Assembly: GCF_004798865.1 (NCBI RefSeq)
Contig: NW_025335268.1
Coordinates: 74,321,690 to 74,385,689 of the forward strand
Length of the DNA: 64,000 bases
Source: Varanus komodoensis
Taxonomy: Eukaryota > Chordata > Lepidosauria > Squamata > Varanidae
Reading direction: 5' to 3'
Position 1 is the stretch's first letter. Each line of letters begins with the position of its first letter. Of the stretch, positions 1-13,000 are shown piece after piece. The position numbers were made by a program, and so were the translations under genes. Under the pieces are notes generated by a model that was given only the letters and a program-made list of their open reading frames with translations, was not told where the DNA came from and searched no databases.

Positions 1-3000
1 ACCTTGGTGAAGCCAGGAAATGCGCGTTCCCTGGAACCATCCGCATTCCCTGGAACCATCTCCCTCAGCCAGGCGTCCATGATTCTTTAAGCCTATTGGA
101 ATGCGAAATGAAGGAGCCGGTGCCAGGCTGCATGGCTCTGAAGCGCAGAAGAGGCTGCAGAGGGGGCTGGAGAAGGGGTCTTTCCCGGTGGCTTACGGCA
201 GCCTTGCCCTCTAGCTCCGTTGGACTAAAACTCTTGCAGTCCCCAGGCAGCATGGCCCTGGGTGCAGAAGACCGGTTTGGAGGACAGCTGCTTGGATTTA
301 AATGTATTCATAGTTCTACAACAGAAAGGCCTACAATCGTTCCAGAAGGACTGTCAAGTCCAGGGTTCCTTTTCCTATTTTGCTGTAAGAAGAGCAGTCG
401 CTCTTTTTTGCTTTTGGTCTCCATCAGAACAGGCTGTAGGGGGGCAACGCAGAGCTGCCACCTGAGCGTGCTCAGCAGCCTTGGCCAAGAAGCGGCACCC
501 AAACCTCGGCCTTGTAGCAAGATGGTGATGCGCTGATATGCGTGGCCATGGCCTCCACTCCAGAGTCAGCTGACCTGCTTCTAGGAACGAGTCTGCTAAA
601 CAGCCTTTCAGTCCGCCTAGGCTATTTTCTCTCCTTGCAAACACGTACAAGGAGCAAAGATGAGAGAGCGCTACTGAGAGGCGCTCCTGGGAGCCCTGCA
701 GGAGTCTTGCTGTTCTTACAGCCTCTACCCCAGCCTTCCACAACCCGATGGCCTCCAGATGCAGCGGCCTGCACACGAGAGCAGTCCAGAGGTTGCTGCT
801 AAGTAACTGCGAACAGACTTTGAGGAGGCTGCAAGGTGTCTCTTAGAGGAAGGACTGTTTAAACGCCTTTGGGAGTCACAGCATTTGAAAGTCTACCAGA
901 TCAACTCTGCCTGTATGCTTGCAGGACACTCTCAAAATAATCTAAGTCTCTGGTGAGGTAGGATTTCCTTTTGCAAAAGTCATGCCGATTCTCTTTGGCA
1001 CAGTCTGTTCTTCCATGCGTTTGACGGTTCGACCTTCAGCACTGTTTTCTATCCATACAGCTTGGGCCAGAGGTTACGCTGACAGTTCCACCATTTCGCA
1101 GTTTCCCCCAGAGGCCTTTTAAGTAGCCTTGACGTTGGCTACTTTCCAATCTTCTGCTGAGGAAGTGGATTTAAAAAGCCAAATTGTGTCTGCCGGTTAA
1201 AGGGTCACAATTTTATTTGAGTTCCTTAAGGAAGCTCAGCAGAGAGCATCAGATGCCACGTCCTTTCATTGCCTGTTTGACACGGCTTCCCAGCTGCCTT
1301 TTCTGAAAAGACCGACTGGAGAGCAAGACGGATCAGCAACGGACATGCTGGTGGCATCTGGCAACTGCCCCTGAACTGGAGGGCTTCTCGGCCTGATGCA
1401 GCCGTCCTGAGTAAGGCACGGACTTTGAGAGACAGGGAAGAGAGGGACCAAGGAAGGCGCTCTTCTGACTAGGGATTATGAAGAACAAAGGACGCGTGGC
1501 CTGAGTGATGGATCTCATCATGGGAGGGGCCATTCCTTACTCCAAAACGCACAGCAAAGGCCCGCCGGTGTCTCCGAGGGCAGGGGGGTCTCGGGAGCTA
1601 ATGCCTGGCTGCACAGCATCACAGCCCACCTCAGCCCAGCAACAGCTGCCCCGCAGCCTCTCGTTCCCATTCCAGAGTCTGCAGTGCGAGAGGAGCGTGT
1701 GGATGTTTGCCCGGGGGAAACAGGAGGCTTCCTCCCGCACGCTCCCGACACAGCTGTTTACTGGCTCCAGATTACCGCAGTCACATGACCTGCTTTCCAG
1801 CAAAGCCAAGCTGTTCCTGGGACTGAGGAGGTCACTGGGAGACGTGGGGCAGGCGGGCGAGAACGGCAGGCGGGCGCTGCCTTCTGCAAAGAGCCAGGCG
1901 GCAGCCAGAGCGGGCTACGGCATGTTGCTCGGTTCCTGGCACCATGTGCAGATGAGAGGCAGGAGCACCCACGCTCTGAGCTGCCAGCCCAGAGCCAAAC
2001 CCCAACTCCTCCAGACCCTTTGCACCCCGCTTGTGTGCATGCAAGAGGCGGGGGAGAGGGACGATGGGGGAGGACGCCTCGCGGAGAAATGAGATTACAC
2101 ACAAATGCAACACGGAAGCATGTGGTGCGTGCCAACTGCTCTCCTTAATCTGTGCTGGGCCTTCCTCAAATCCCATCTGAACGCAGCTTGGGCAGGAAAG
2201 ACCAAGGCCATTCCAGGCAGCATTAAGGGGCAGTGCTGAGGGGTGGAGCGAGATGGGAAGGCCTCCCTTTCAGCAGCCGAGAAGGCAGATATTCAGGAAT
2301 GAACGAATTATCTGTTCCTGACTCATGACAGCTCCTCTCTCAGTACAAGCACCTGGAACTGCAATCTCTGCTCTGTGCAACAACCGGAGCACGGAAGGTT
2401 CATGCGCTGCAGACGACCCACCCAAAGCACCCTGCACAACTGGCAGCTACCAAACCCAGACTCGCAAAGCACAGACTGCAATCCAGGCTGTCGACTGTTC
2501 ATGCACAGGCTGGGTTCCTTTCAAGCATCTTATCTTTCTGAAGGTGGGAACATGAGCCACGGCCTTCCCTGTCCTCCCGAGACCATAGGGGTGGGGGGAC
2601 TCAGCCCACCTGGGCTCTCCAAATAGCACACCCCTTCCCTTGGCCTCACCCGTTTCTCCCGACCAACCATAGTTCGGGGTGTTCCCAGCTTTCGTGCCCT
2701 CCCCCTCATTCAAAAGGCTCTTCTGGGCTTACATCCTGGCAGCAAGCGCTTTTGGTAAAAAACGCTGGCACTTGGGCCCCGCTCCCCCACTGCTGCAGTG
2801 GGCTCCCCCCACCAGGGCTTCTCCGTGATGGAGTGTGGCTGAAAGGGGTTCTGTACCCAGCTGCAAGCTGCGGCACCTGCCAAGAGCACCCAGAGAGAGG
2901 AGGACGAGGGTCCTGCCTTACTCAGCAAGAACTCGGGGCAGAGCCCTGCTCGACTCGCGCCAGTCCCGGCTCAGCGTGGCCGGTCCACAGTGTCAGGCCA

Positions 3001-6000
3001 AGCATCACGACTGCTGTCGGGAGTCTTGCACACCTCCACCCAGAGTGTCTTCGTGACCAAGAGCAAGGCTGCTTGCTGGCTGGACCCGGAAGTTTACAGA
3101 AAGCGCAAGATTCAGCACCCCAAGAATCCCAGCTTTCAGTGAGAAGAAGAAGAAAGAGGGAGTAAGTTTGCTGTAAGATGATTCTAAAACTAAGCTTGTA
3201 AAGATGTAAGCAATGCCAAAGCCAACGAAATGTTCCCAGAATCTGAAGTTTCTGTGTGCAGGCTTAGCCTTCACCCCCTCCCTCGGCTAAGCAAAAGCAA
3301 GATCATGCAAATTAAGAAATATGCACATATGCAAATCTCCACAGTTAGTATGCAAAGCCCTGGAATAAGTCAACTGATGACACAGGTAAGTGTGCATCTG
3401 ACCATGTGCAGAGTAATTTCTTTTCACTCCTGAGTAGCCCCATCCAGCCCTGTGTGTGCCTGAGGTTGGCCTTGGTGGGCCTTTGGTCTGTCCTGCAGGG
3501 CTCTGAGGTTCCTAGTTCCCAGGTCAAAGCATCTAACCCTCTCCAGCTCGCCCAGTGGAAGAGGGCTGCCTTCAGACAAGAGCCGGGCAGAAACACAGGT
3601 GCTCACTTTTGCTCTGTTTCAATATCGTTATTTTATGTTTTGCTTTAGCCAAGATGCTGTCTAATCTGGATTGAATTAATCTGAATTTAATCTGCAGTTC
3701 CCTGCAGCACAGTTTTTGGTCAAAAGGTAGCATATAAATTTAAAAAGGGGGAGTGAGGGGTGCTGGAGCAGACACAGAGAAGGTTACAGGCCAGCCCAGT
3801 TGGAGCCCCCCTGTTCCACCAGCAAATGAGGGGCTGAGCAAGGCTGCTCCGTCAGCCCTGCTGAAGCCTGCCTTTTTCCCTCTCCTCTCCACACCTTCTT
3901 TCCCATGCAAGTTGTGTCCACTTTTGAGGGCAAGTCTGCAGAAGGGGACTGGCTTATTTAATGATTATCATAAGCTGCCCTGGAAGATGTCTTCAGCGGA
4001 GGAGTAGGATAATAATACTTTAAATACATTAATAGTCAATTAATATTTCTTCCACCAATACTTCTGCTTCCGGAAGATGGTGTGGGTGGGGCTGAGGAAG
4101 GCACAAAAGTCCCATCATACTCAGCCACCCCATCTCCCATCTTTTCACAAGGTACGTCTCCCTGCACAGACACACTTTCAAGCCTAATTATTTCCACCCT
4201 TCCCGCCAGAAGACAGCACGTGCTTTTAAGAGAAAGCTGAGAGTCTCAGGATGCCAAGGGCCAGGAGCAGGGCTGGCCAAAGACCCCCCTTGAGGGCAGC
4301 TGCTGCTCAGAACGGGCTGAACTGGGCTAGAAGGATGAGCGAGATGACTCGCGGCGGCTCGTTCGCCCAGGACCTGCCCTGCAAAGCCACCGCTCAAAAG
4401 TGCTTGCCGGACCAGACTGCCTTGGTCCGGCAGCCAGGGGTGGCTCAGACCCCAGACTGCCTTGGAGGCTTCCTGTTCCCAAAGGCCCCAAATGGCTGCC
4501 GGCTTCTCCTGTGAAGCAGACCGCCATGCCCTGGCGCAGCGCAGGGGGAACATATTGCAGCGGTGACGAGCACCAGAGGACGGCCATCTATTCCTTTAAA
4601 TGCAGCACTAATGCTTTGTAATCAGCTTTAATTTTTAAACAGATCCCGGTCCCTCCTGTCCATTTCTCCCTAATTCAGGCCTTGTGGAAGGTAAGACGGC
4701 CCTGCGCTTTAAAAAGACTGTGACGCCATCGCCTGTGACAGCTGGGGGGAGTGGAGGGGCCGATCGTGAGGGGGAAGCCAGGGCTTCCAGCAAGGATGGA
4801 TAAGGCCCGCGGGGGCACAGGAGGCGGCTCCAGCGGGTCCTGGAGCTGGAAGGCTGCACGGGCATGAGCGCTGGCGCAGTGGCACCGTCCGCAGCTGGCG
4901 CAGCCTCCCCCACGCTGATGTGTCCTGCAGTTCAGCACATCTGGGGGCCCTTAGGAGGAGGGCTCAGCTGGTGCTTCAGAAGGTCAGAGTAAACACTGCA
5001 AGCACCTTGGAGAGGCATCCGGGAGGGGAGGGAAGGGAAGGGGAGGGGAGGGGCCCCTGCTCAGCCCCCAGCAGCACCCCAGGCAGGGCTTGGAATGACT
5101 CCGGACTGACTGTCCAGACAGCCACTGTTCCCATTCCGTGTGAAGAGCACTGGCTAGATGGACTGGTGGGGGGCAGGAGGGCTGACTCTGCCCAAGCCAC
5201 TTCAGTATCACCCCCACCAAATTGCAGGTGAGGAACTACAGCTCAAAGAGGGCGACTTGCCCAGGGCTGTGAAGCAAGCCCGTGGCAGACGCAGGCTCCC
5301 TCCAGCCCTGCAGGGACCGCACCACGTTTTGGGTCCGGAAGAGGGTCCCTGGGTCACGAGACAGCTTCCCTGCCGGGCCCCCTCAGCCGCAGCTGATCAG
5401 CAGATGGCCGCTGCTCCGGCCCGGCCTGCGTGCCTCCTGGGTGGGTCCTCTAGAGGAGGACCGTGGTGCGCAGGAGTCCTGCAAGAGAGCTGAGAAGGGC
5501 ATGCACAGTTCCTGCCGGCAAGGAGTGGCCTCCAGGAGCTATTTAGGGCACCGAGCGAGCAACAGGGCATGGCCGGGGGGCGGGGGGGGGGGAGGCTGGC
5601 AGCATGCAGCACCCCCTCGCAGAGGGGAAGGGAAGCTGCTTGGCCCTGCAGCATCTGGCGACATCACAGCAGCGGTGAGCAGGCGGTCAGCAGGCCGCGC
5701 AGGGCACCAAAGGCACCGCACGGCTGCTGCAGCTTTCAGGAAGGGCCTGGACCGGTCTTTGCCTTTTGTCCTGCCTCCCTCTGAAGGCACCACAGTTGAT
5801 CTTCCAGGCAGTCCTGCAAGCAGCTGTGGGGGGGGGGGGAGCCGTTCACATGACCTTCCCAGCTTGGGATTTGACAGATCGTTCAATGATGCTACTTTCC
5901 TCTCTATTTCTGGAACCTGAGTGGTCAATAAGGGAAAAGGCTCCTAGGCCTTGTGGCTGTGAAGCGATAGCTGCTAACATCTCAGTGGCCAGAAAAGCGG

Positions 6001-9000
6001 GGGGCATGGCTTTCGGCAAATGTGAGTTCAGGCTTCAGTGACTGACAGAGATCCCTGCCCGTTCACTGGCAAAACTATAATTAAACAGAACAACAACAGA
6101 AACAACAATTGTGCGATATAAGAGGAACTAGCACATTCATCCAGTTTCTAGCATTCAGTCCAGTTGCAGAATTTAACCTTTTCTGGCACAGAATTTGGAT
6201 TAACCTGGTGCGGAATTTCAACTTTTCAAGTGTGATGTACACTCAGTTCTGTCAACAAGACCCCCTCTGGCAAAGAAAAGCGAAGGCTCCTCAGATTCCC
6301 CCAGGAGCATGCGATGCAATGAGGCAAGAGGCCCGCTCTCCTCCTCTGAATTACCCACACCGACCCTTGCAATCTGCCATCCTGGGAAGGAGGGCTGTTG
6401 GGCAGGGACCACTGTGCTGCCTTTTCCCAGCAATCCCCCCGGCATCCAAGAGGGGCCAGTATAGAGATTATGCAGCCTGTAAAATAAACTCAGGTTGCGC
6501 TGGAAAGAGGGCAGATCTGCTCTTCAGCCACCCAGCTGCCCAGCTTCTCTATCCTTCTGCCCCTGCTCCTTTGTAAAATGTGGGTGCGGACCTTAAGCCC
6601 GACTCTACGGACCAGATAATGATAGGGCTGCTTTCCTGGAGGAAAGAGCTTTAGATCGACGGAACGTTGGCAGAACTGGCCAAGAAGACGAGGTCGGTTC
6701 AGAAAACCACAAGGTGCTTAACAAGCCCACTTGTTTGTGTGAAATCTAGGGCAGAATGAATTGGCTGGTTAATTCCATTGCCGGCTAAGATTCTTCCTCC
6801 CGCCTCCGCCCAGCAGATGCAACCAATTGCATCGCCTCCCCCTTAATCCTCTGTTCCGGCCAAGCTCCACGCTGCTGAGGCCACCTTGATTGGCCGCACG
6901 AGGATGCCGGGGCGGTTATAACTGGGCAGAATCCTGCTCGGACGCTGAGGGAAAGGCCTAGGAACGGGGGGCAACTGGCCCATGATGCCTGCGTGCAAAA
7001 GCTCAAGAGAGAGGCCCGGGTGCTGAGCAAGTAACGCACTGCGCTGCTTCCCCAGAGGGGAGGAGGTAGAAAAGGGTGGCTTCCGGAGGCGCCAGCCCCT
7101 GCTCCAACCGGGGAAGGGGCTCTGCCAGTCAGGCGGAAACACTGCAGAGGTCACAACGCCTCCAAGAACTGCCCCCCAGTTTAGCCAGGGGCTCCGTTCA
7201 TGCCTGCCTCCAGGGGCCTGAGCAACTGAGAGGAGAGAGGAAAGGTTGCAGGGCCGGAAGAAAGCAGCGAAGCAGGTGGCTCCCCTTCATGCCAGAGCTG
7301 GCACCTGGCCCAAAGACCGGGGCCAGTTGAGCCATCCAATATTGAGCAAATCGATAACGCTCCGAGATCGTTTTAAAGCATTTGCTGTATTACAACAACA
7401 AAGAGTTACTTCGGCCATCTACAGATCTGATGCTCTTGCGAAGCACGTGAACAAAATGGCTGTTATTGAGAAACAGTGCAATTTTTAAAGGTTGCTAAAA
7501 ACGTCTCTAGATCCACGTCCCTTCCCTCAGCCAGGCCATGTGCTGGGCGCACCCCGCCCTCTCCGGCAAGCAGAATGCAAGTCCCGGCGTGCCACTGCCA
7601 CGCGTGGCTGCTTGCATCCCTGCTGGGAGGCGCTGGCAGTCCAGTTGGGTGGCCGGCTGGAGAAGCTCGGCTTCAGTGCCCGACTCGCCGCAGGACCAGG
7701 GGCCAAGCAGCTGCCCTCTTGCCCGTGCACACAAGCGACACCACAACAGCATAAACCCGGGCAAGCTGCCACCAACACATTATCCTTCTTGGAATATTTG
7801 ACAGCATTGGACCACAGTCAAATAACAGGTGGCTAACTGACGATGACTCACCAGCCCAGCATCCCTGCCTGATGGACAGCCAGGCCTAACGGGAGCAGAA
7901 GCCCCCTAGTTCCTGGATGCACGAGGAAGGAGGGCTCGGGTGGCAGGTGGGCAGCTCTGTGGCGGCCCACCTCGACCTTTCGTTCGGAAGGGATGCCAAG
8001 GAGCTTCCTGGGCCGCTTCCTGCAGTGTGCCAGCAGGAGGGCCCGGCCGAGGCTCGTGTGGCCAGCACGGCTTCGTTCCCCACCGCCGCTGTGGCACAGG
8101 GGCTGCAGCAATCTGCTGCAAGGCGTGAGGCAGTGGGGGTGCGAGCAACACCGAAGGCCAGGCCGGGCTGCTGCATCAGACTGAAGGCGGGTCCCCCCAG
8201 CCTGGCATTCTGCCCCCGACACTGGTCAGCTGGGCACTTCCGGGAAGGCAACAGACCCACTCTCGTGGGAGTACCCCACGGCACAAGGGGCATGGGTCTC
8301 TTGGGGTCTGACTGACTGCCATACATTTGGGGTGGAGATGGGGGCGATGTTTGCCCCAGGTCAGGCTAGCTTCTGAGGCAACCGGGCCAAGGAAGAGCGC
8401 AGGTTCGTCAGCGACGGCACCAGCATGACCTCTGAGCCTGCGCACGATCCCAAGTGCAGGCAGCCTTCCCCAAATGCACCAACATGCTATCAAGCCCCTC
8501 TCCCGTATCCTGCAAGAGGGGCAGGGGATGCCATGCCAAGTGGCCCTGTCCCTCCAGCCGGGGGAAAGGATGCAGCGAGGCGCGCTTGCTCGGTGCGGCA
8601 AGCGCCCCTCCGCCCCCGGATGCCCGTCAGACCTTTGGTCGAGGACATCTTCTGTTGGGCCAGGTTAAAGCAGCTGCTTAGGGCAGCCTTTGCCAACCTG
8701 GTGCCCTCCAGTTGTGCTGGACAACTCCCATTCTGCAGCTGGCGAATTATGAGAATTGTGGTCCGACGCATCTGGAGGAGCGCCAGGTTGGGGAATAGCC
8801 TGGTCTGTCCGTGCTGCTCTCTGCTTGGCAGGGTGGCGGCGGCCGCTTCCAAGGGTCTCCCTGTCACCCATTTATCACAGAACGTGCTTTTTGTGACTTT
8901 TTTAACCAACCACATGGCAGTCTGACCTCTTGGGAATAAAGCCGTGATGCAATAATTAAGCAAACGAACAGGTAGGGACATTTCTACGGTTGTTACCTGC

Positions 9001-9908
9001 TCCGAGGCTGCAGCAGGTAAGCGGCAGAACAAAGCTCGGGGCAACCACGCGCGGGAAGCCATTCTAAGCTGCCTTGTATTGATTCGGCCCTCCTGTCCAT
9101 CAGACCACAAGAGAGCAGGGCCTCCGGGTAATTCGTAGTAGATCACCAAGGTTTTTTGACTCCCAGTAGTTTCAAGAGGACAAGGTAAATTGCAGGGAGT
9201 CTAAATTGCTAGTCTGGTGCTAATTGCTTATTTTTCACTAATTTTTCAAATTAGTAACAGGTTGCTTTTGACCAAGTTCTTGCTCCATTCCACTGACCAG
9301 TTTGAAAATATTGTCATAAAGCCCCTGATCTTTGGTAATCCTAGTTCATGGAGTGCAAGAGGTAATGAACCTGCCCCACAAACCACCATTTTGTGTTTGG
9401 CTCAGGACACTAGTCCTCAGCATTGTGGCAAAAAGCAGAGTAGATCCTGCCAACCCGAAGCCTGCGCATCCCTGCTCTCAAGCAGCACCCATTCCAAAGA
9501 GAGGCTGTGGCCCTTCCCCAACCCCTGCGGCCAGAGTCCTTTCACTCAGGAGGCTGGGACTCCACTCAGAGGCCTTCCGCACACAGGACTTGTGCTCTGC
9601 CACCGACCACTGAATCCCTCGAGTCTCAGAAATCGTGCCCTCAAATCTCTTTGCATGGAAGAATCATTCCACTGAGAATGGACTGTTAAAAGAGCGGTGC
9701 CAGGCTTGCATCCTCTGCAACCAGAGAGAAACCTCCCCCGAAAAAAGCTATTTCCTTTTGAGATACAGAACTGGCCAAATGGGTGGATTTTGCTGGGAAC
9801 CTCCTTCCTTGGTTATGGAATTGGCCAGTGAAACTTTGCACCGGATCTTCCGTCCAAGAGCATGGAGAAACCTAGCAGAGACGCACTGCTGCCTCTGCGT
9901 CTGCCTAC
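1..9908 (-). other. NRF1 intron 10, partial (no gene seen)
   Basis: This is at least 9.9 kb of intron between exon 10 and an exon 11 outside the window. No coding exon was recognised. It holds a GA-rich purine tract (about 5017-5056), a G-rich homopurine stretch (5570-5592), another poly-G (5828-5840) and a palindromic MITE (8684-8803). The rest looks like unique, moderately GC-rich DNA. The microRNA cluster miR-183/96/182, which lies beyond the NRF1 3' end in mammals, is not present here. Confidence 0.7.
8684..8803. repeat. Palindromic MITE, CCCTCCAGATGT family
   Basis: CAGCCTTTGCCAACCTGGTG and CCCTCCAGTTGTGCTGGACA face GTGGTCCGACGCATCTGGAG and CGCCAGGTTGGGGAATAGCC as inverted arms of about 40 bases. 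Confidence 0.62.
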
Positions 9909-10033
9909 CGTTTGCATCTTGCACCCCGGTGAGTGCCCCGACGGCGGCTGCGGTTTCACCGGACAAGACGATCTGCCCTCCGCCTTGCAGGGTGGCTTCC
10001 GCAAGCGTGGCGACGGCATGGGCAGCGGCTTCG
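9909..10033 (-). CDS. NRF1: NRF1 exon 10 (residues 407-449, activation region)
   Basis: The acceptor is TTTTTTCTTGCAG|C and the donor G|GTAGGC at 9908; 125 bases, leaving in phase 1 within a Gly codon. It encodes SEAAAHAVATLAEATLQGGG, QIVLSGETAAAVGALTGVQD and AN. The next family segment, starting G-L-V-Q-I-P-V-S-M-Y, must come from exon 11. I looked for its reverse complement through 1-9900 without success, so the transcript continues off the left edge. Confidence 0.95.
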
Positions 10034-13000
10034 CTGCAAGAAAAAAGTGACAACGCAGGCGGTTACCCAAGGGGAGGTGTATGACCTGGGAGAGACCTCC
10101 TTTTGCCCAGCCTCCCCCGACCAGGAGTTCCACCGGGGGGTTGGACTACAACACCCCACATGCTTCCTGCTGGCTGGGGCATGCTGGGAGCTGCAGTCCG
10201 ACACCTCTAGGCAGCACCAGGGTGGCTGCGCCGAGGCAGTTCCTCGCGCCCTTACGGACGCCTCTCAGAATGGGAGCATGTGAGCGATGGTCACGGAGCT
10301 GACAGTGATGGGGGGCCGCAAGGACACCATGCCGAAGATGCTGCTGAGATACAGTGTGGGAGGCCGGAGGGAGAGAGCGGAAGGTGGGGCGGGGAGCCTG
10401 GGGAAGCCCAGGTTCTACCCCGCCCAAGGCCGCCGTCACATTGCGAGAGCTACGGAATCTGGACACACCTGGTTCACTTGTGCTACGGTCCAACTGAGAA
10501 GGGGGGATTCGCTGCATTGTGTCCTCTGTTTCCCCTTTCCCAGGCAGAGGCTGAGGCAGACGTGACATGCGCAGACATCTTCCCACCACCCCCTGGAAGA
10601 AGAATGCCTTCCTCTCCCTTTCTCTCGCATCCCCACTGCCCAGTGTGACAACTGAGAGCCGCCATCTCTCCCCGGCACAATGAGCACTCAAGCCAGCTCA
10701 GGTGCTGGGAGGTTTGTTAGAACGATCTCACGGGACGCCATTAATCCGCTGCCGTGAGGAGGAGGCCGGCACGGGGGCCTCGTTTTCCCCACAGCAAAGC
10801 AGCCCCTCGTGCCACGCCTGTGCCGCTGCAGAGCCGCTCCGTGCAGCCAGCCCGCAAGCCACCGGCGGACGACTGCTGCCGACGGCGGTTGCAGGGCTGC
10901 GGCAGCCGCCCTCTGCCCCCACGGCACCCGCGCCTGTGCCCTGCGCGGTGCTTGCGGCGCCTCCGCCCCAGCCACGCAGCTCCTTCTGGATGCTGCAGCC
11001 ACGGACTTGCGCACGGAAAGCTGCCTGCGTGGAAACACGGCAGACACCATCACGGCCGTCACCGCCTGTTATTTCCTGAGGGGGGGCGGCAGCTGGTGCG
11101 GAGCAGTGGCCAAGCGCTTGACTCAGAAGCCAGGAGGGTCCCAAGGCTTTAAACAAGCCATTTTCTCCTAGCAGTGTGGCGATAGGAATACCGGCTGCAC
11201 CCCAAGCACTCCGAGGGGAACGGATGCGGAAGGTGGCTCCTTGAGGATGGAGAGGCTGAGGGCGATGAGCGGCCTCTGCCTGAGGAAAGCAAGGTCCAGA
11301 AGCGGGCCAGTCCTTGGCAGCCCGCTTGGGTGCCCCCTGAGTGCCACACGCCCCTCGGCCCGAGGTTGCAGGGTGCCCTGTTCCGTCCCACTACTACGTA
11401 TGCATCACCCTGGCCTGTTAAAAGCGCCCTCGCTCTGAAGAAAACCGACTTGGGAGGAGGCTTGCGGGTTCGCATCACTGCAAGACTGGCGGGGTCTGGA
11501 AGGAGGCACCCGCGGGCTGGGAGAGGCAGCTGGTCCGCTGCGGCACTCGCTTCCATGGCGGTGCCGGGCCCAAGGGAGCAGGGGCTCTGCTCATCGCTCC
11601 CCGTCCATTAGCAGGACGCGGGACATTTGCATCCACCTCCCTGCACACACGGCGGGCCAGACAGCCCCACGACAGCGCCTGCTGCTTTCCGTCAGAACGC
11701 TGCAGAACAACACGCTCTGTGCTTGGGCTGCATCAGCATGTGATGGTACCCTCTGTAGGAGAATGACTGAAATTCTATGCAGCTGGGATGAGTGACGGGA
11801 AACATTCCATGCAGCTGGAATGAAGATTAAACCAGCCCACGAAGTCCCATACAGATCAGCGTGGAGAGCAGAATGCCGGCCCGAGGGAACTCTGGTCCGG
11901 CCTAGCATGCCAGTTCTTCTGTGAACTGAGCACCAATAAGCGCTTTAACTTGTTAGAGAACATCACTTGAAAATTTAACTTGCTCTTGGCTTAAACTGGA
12001 TCTGAGACGAGAATGAAATGGCACGGCTTGACTTCTGGCGGAAATGGGGCAAGGAATGTAGAACAGAATTGATCAGAAAATGTGAAATAGTAAAAGAAAA
12101 CAGAAAAATGCATGAGTATTGGTAATCTGACACTATGGCCAAACATTTTGATTTCGACTATTCATAAGAAATGTGTTAAAATGTGTTAATGTTATAGGGT
12201 TACCTACCGCATTTGAATTTGATCTTTAAGTTCATGCGAGGAGTTTAAAAAAAAAAACAGCATGTGCTCTGTTTTAGGATTACAGAGCCCTCTAAGAGAA
12301 GGCAAACTGCCTTGATCAAAATAAATCTTGGTAAAAGCCTAGACAGAGGAAGACTTGCTTAATCACCTGGTCTTCATGGATCATAACAGATTTGCTATGA
12401 CCAAAAGCTATACTGGGGGGAGGGGGTGGACTTGGCAAAGGTACCCAGTTGAGATTCCCGACAATTCTGGACAATTTTGGCCATTGCTTATGACTTGAAG
12501 ATTCTTGCTTCTCTCGCAAGTGGTCCTGGAGAGTGTGGACAGCCAGGAATCCCTCCGGAACCCACGGTGAAGCGGCTCCACCTCAAGTTGTTGCGCCAGG
12601 TCTGACTGAGGAAGCTTCCCCACCCCCACCAGCGATGGCCGGGACTGCTCCGTGCCCGCCTACCTGTTGAGCGCCATCGTGACCGTGGCCCCTTGCTGCA
12701 TCTCCTGCGATGCCGCCACGGCCGCTTCTGCCAAGGACGCCACTGCCTGCGTGGCTTCTGAGGCCTGTGTGGTTTGGATTGTCATCTCCCCGCCTTGTAG
12801 AGTCGCCCAGTTCTGCTCCACCTGGTTGTGGGGAGAGGATGAGACACACATTTCAGAACATTGGCCGTCTCCCAAGAAACTGTTTTTGGAGCGCTTCTCA
12901 CGTCGAGGTTCAAAGACACAATTAGCACCCTCTTCTGCCTCGGTGTCAATGACAAGTCAATGACGGTGCCCACAGCTGGTTCTCTGGTGCCCGAATGAGC

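Noticed and set aside
5282-5920. A 212-codon plus-strand frame in intron 10
   Set aside because: There is no recognisable domain, it contains homopolymer G runs, and no splice-consistent partner exon was seen.
19-9900. Possible NRF1 exon 11
   Set aside because: I searched by eye for the reverse complement of the expected LVQIPVSMYQ and VTMDGQAVEVVTLEQ codons and found none. A short match could be missed, but the ATGTACCAG-like and GTGACCTTGGAGCAG-like strings are absent.
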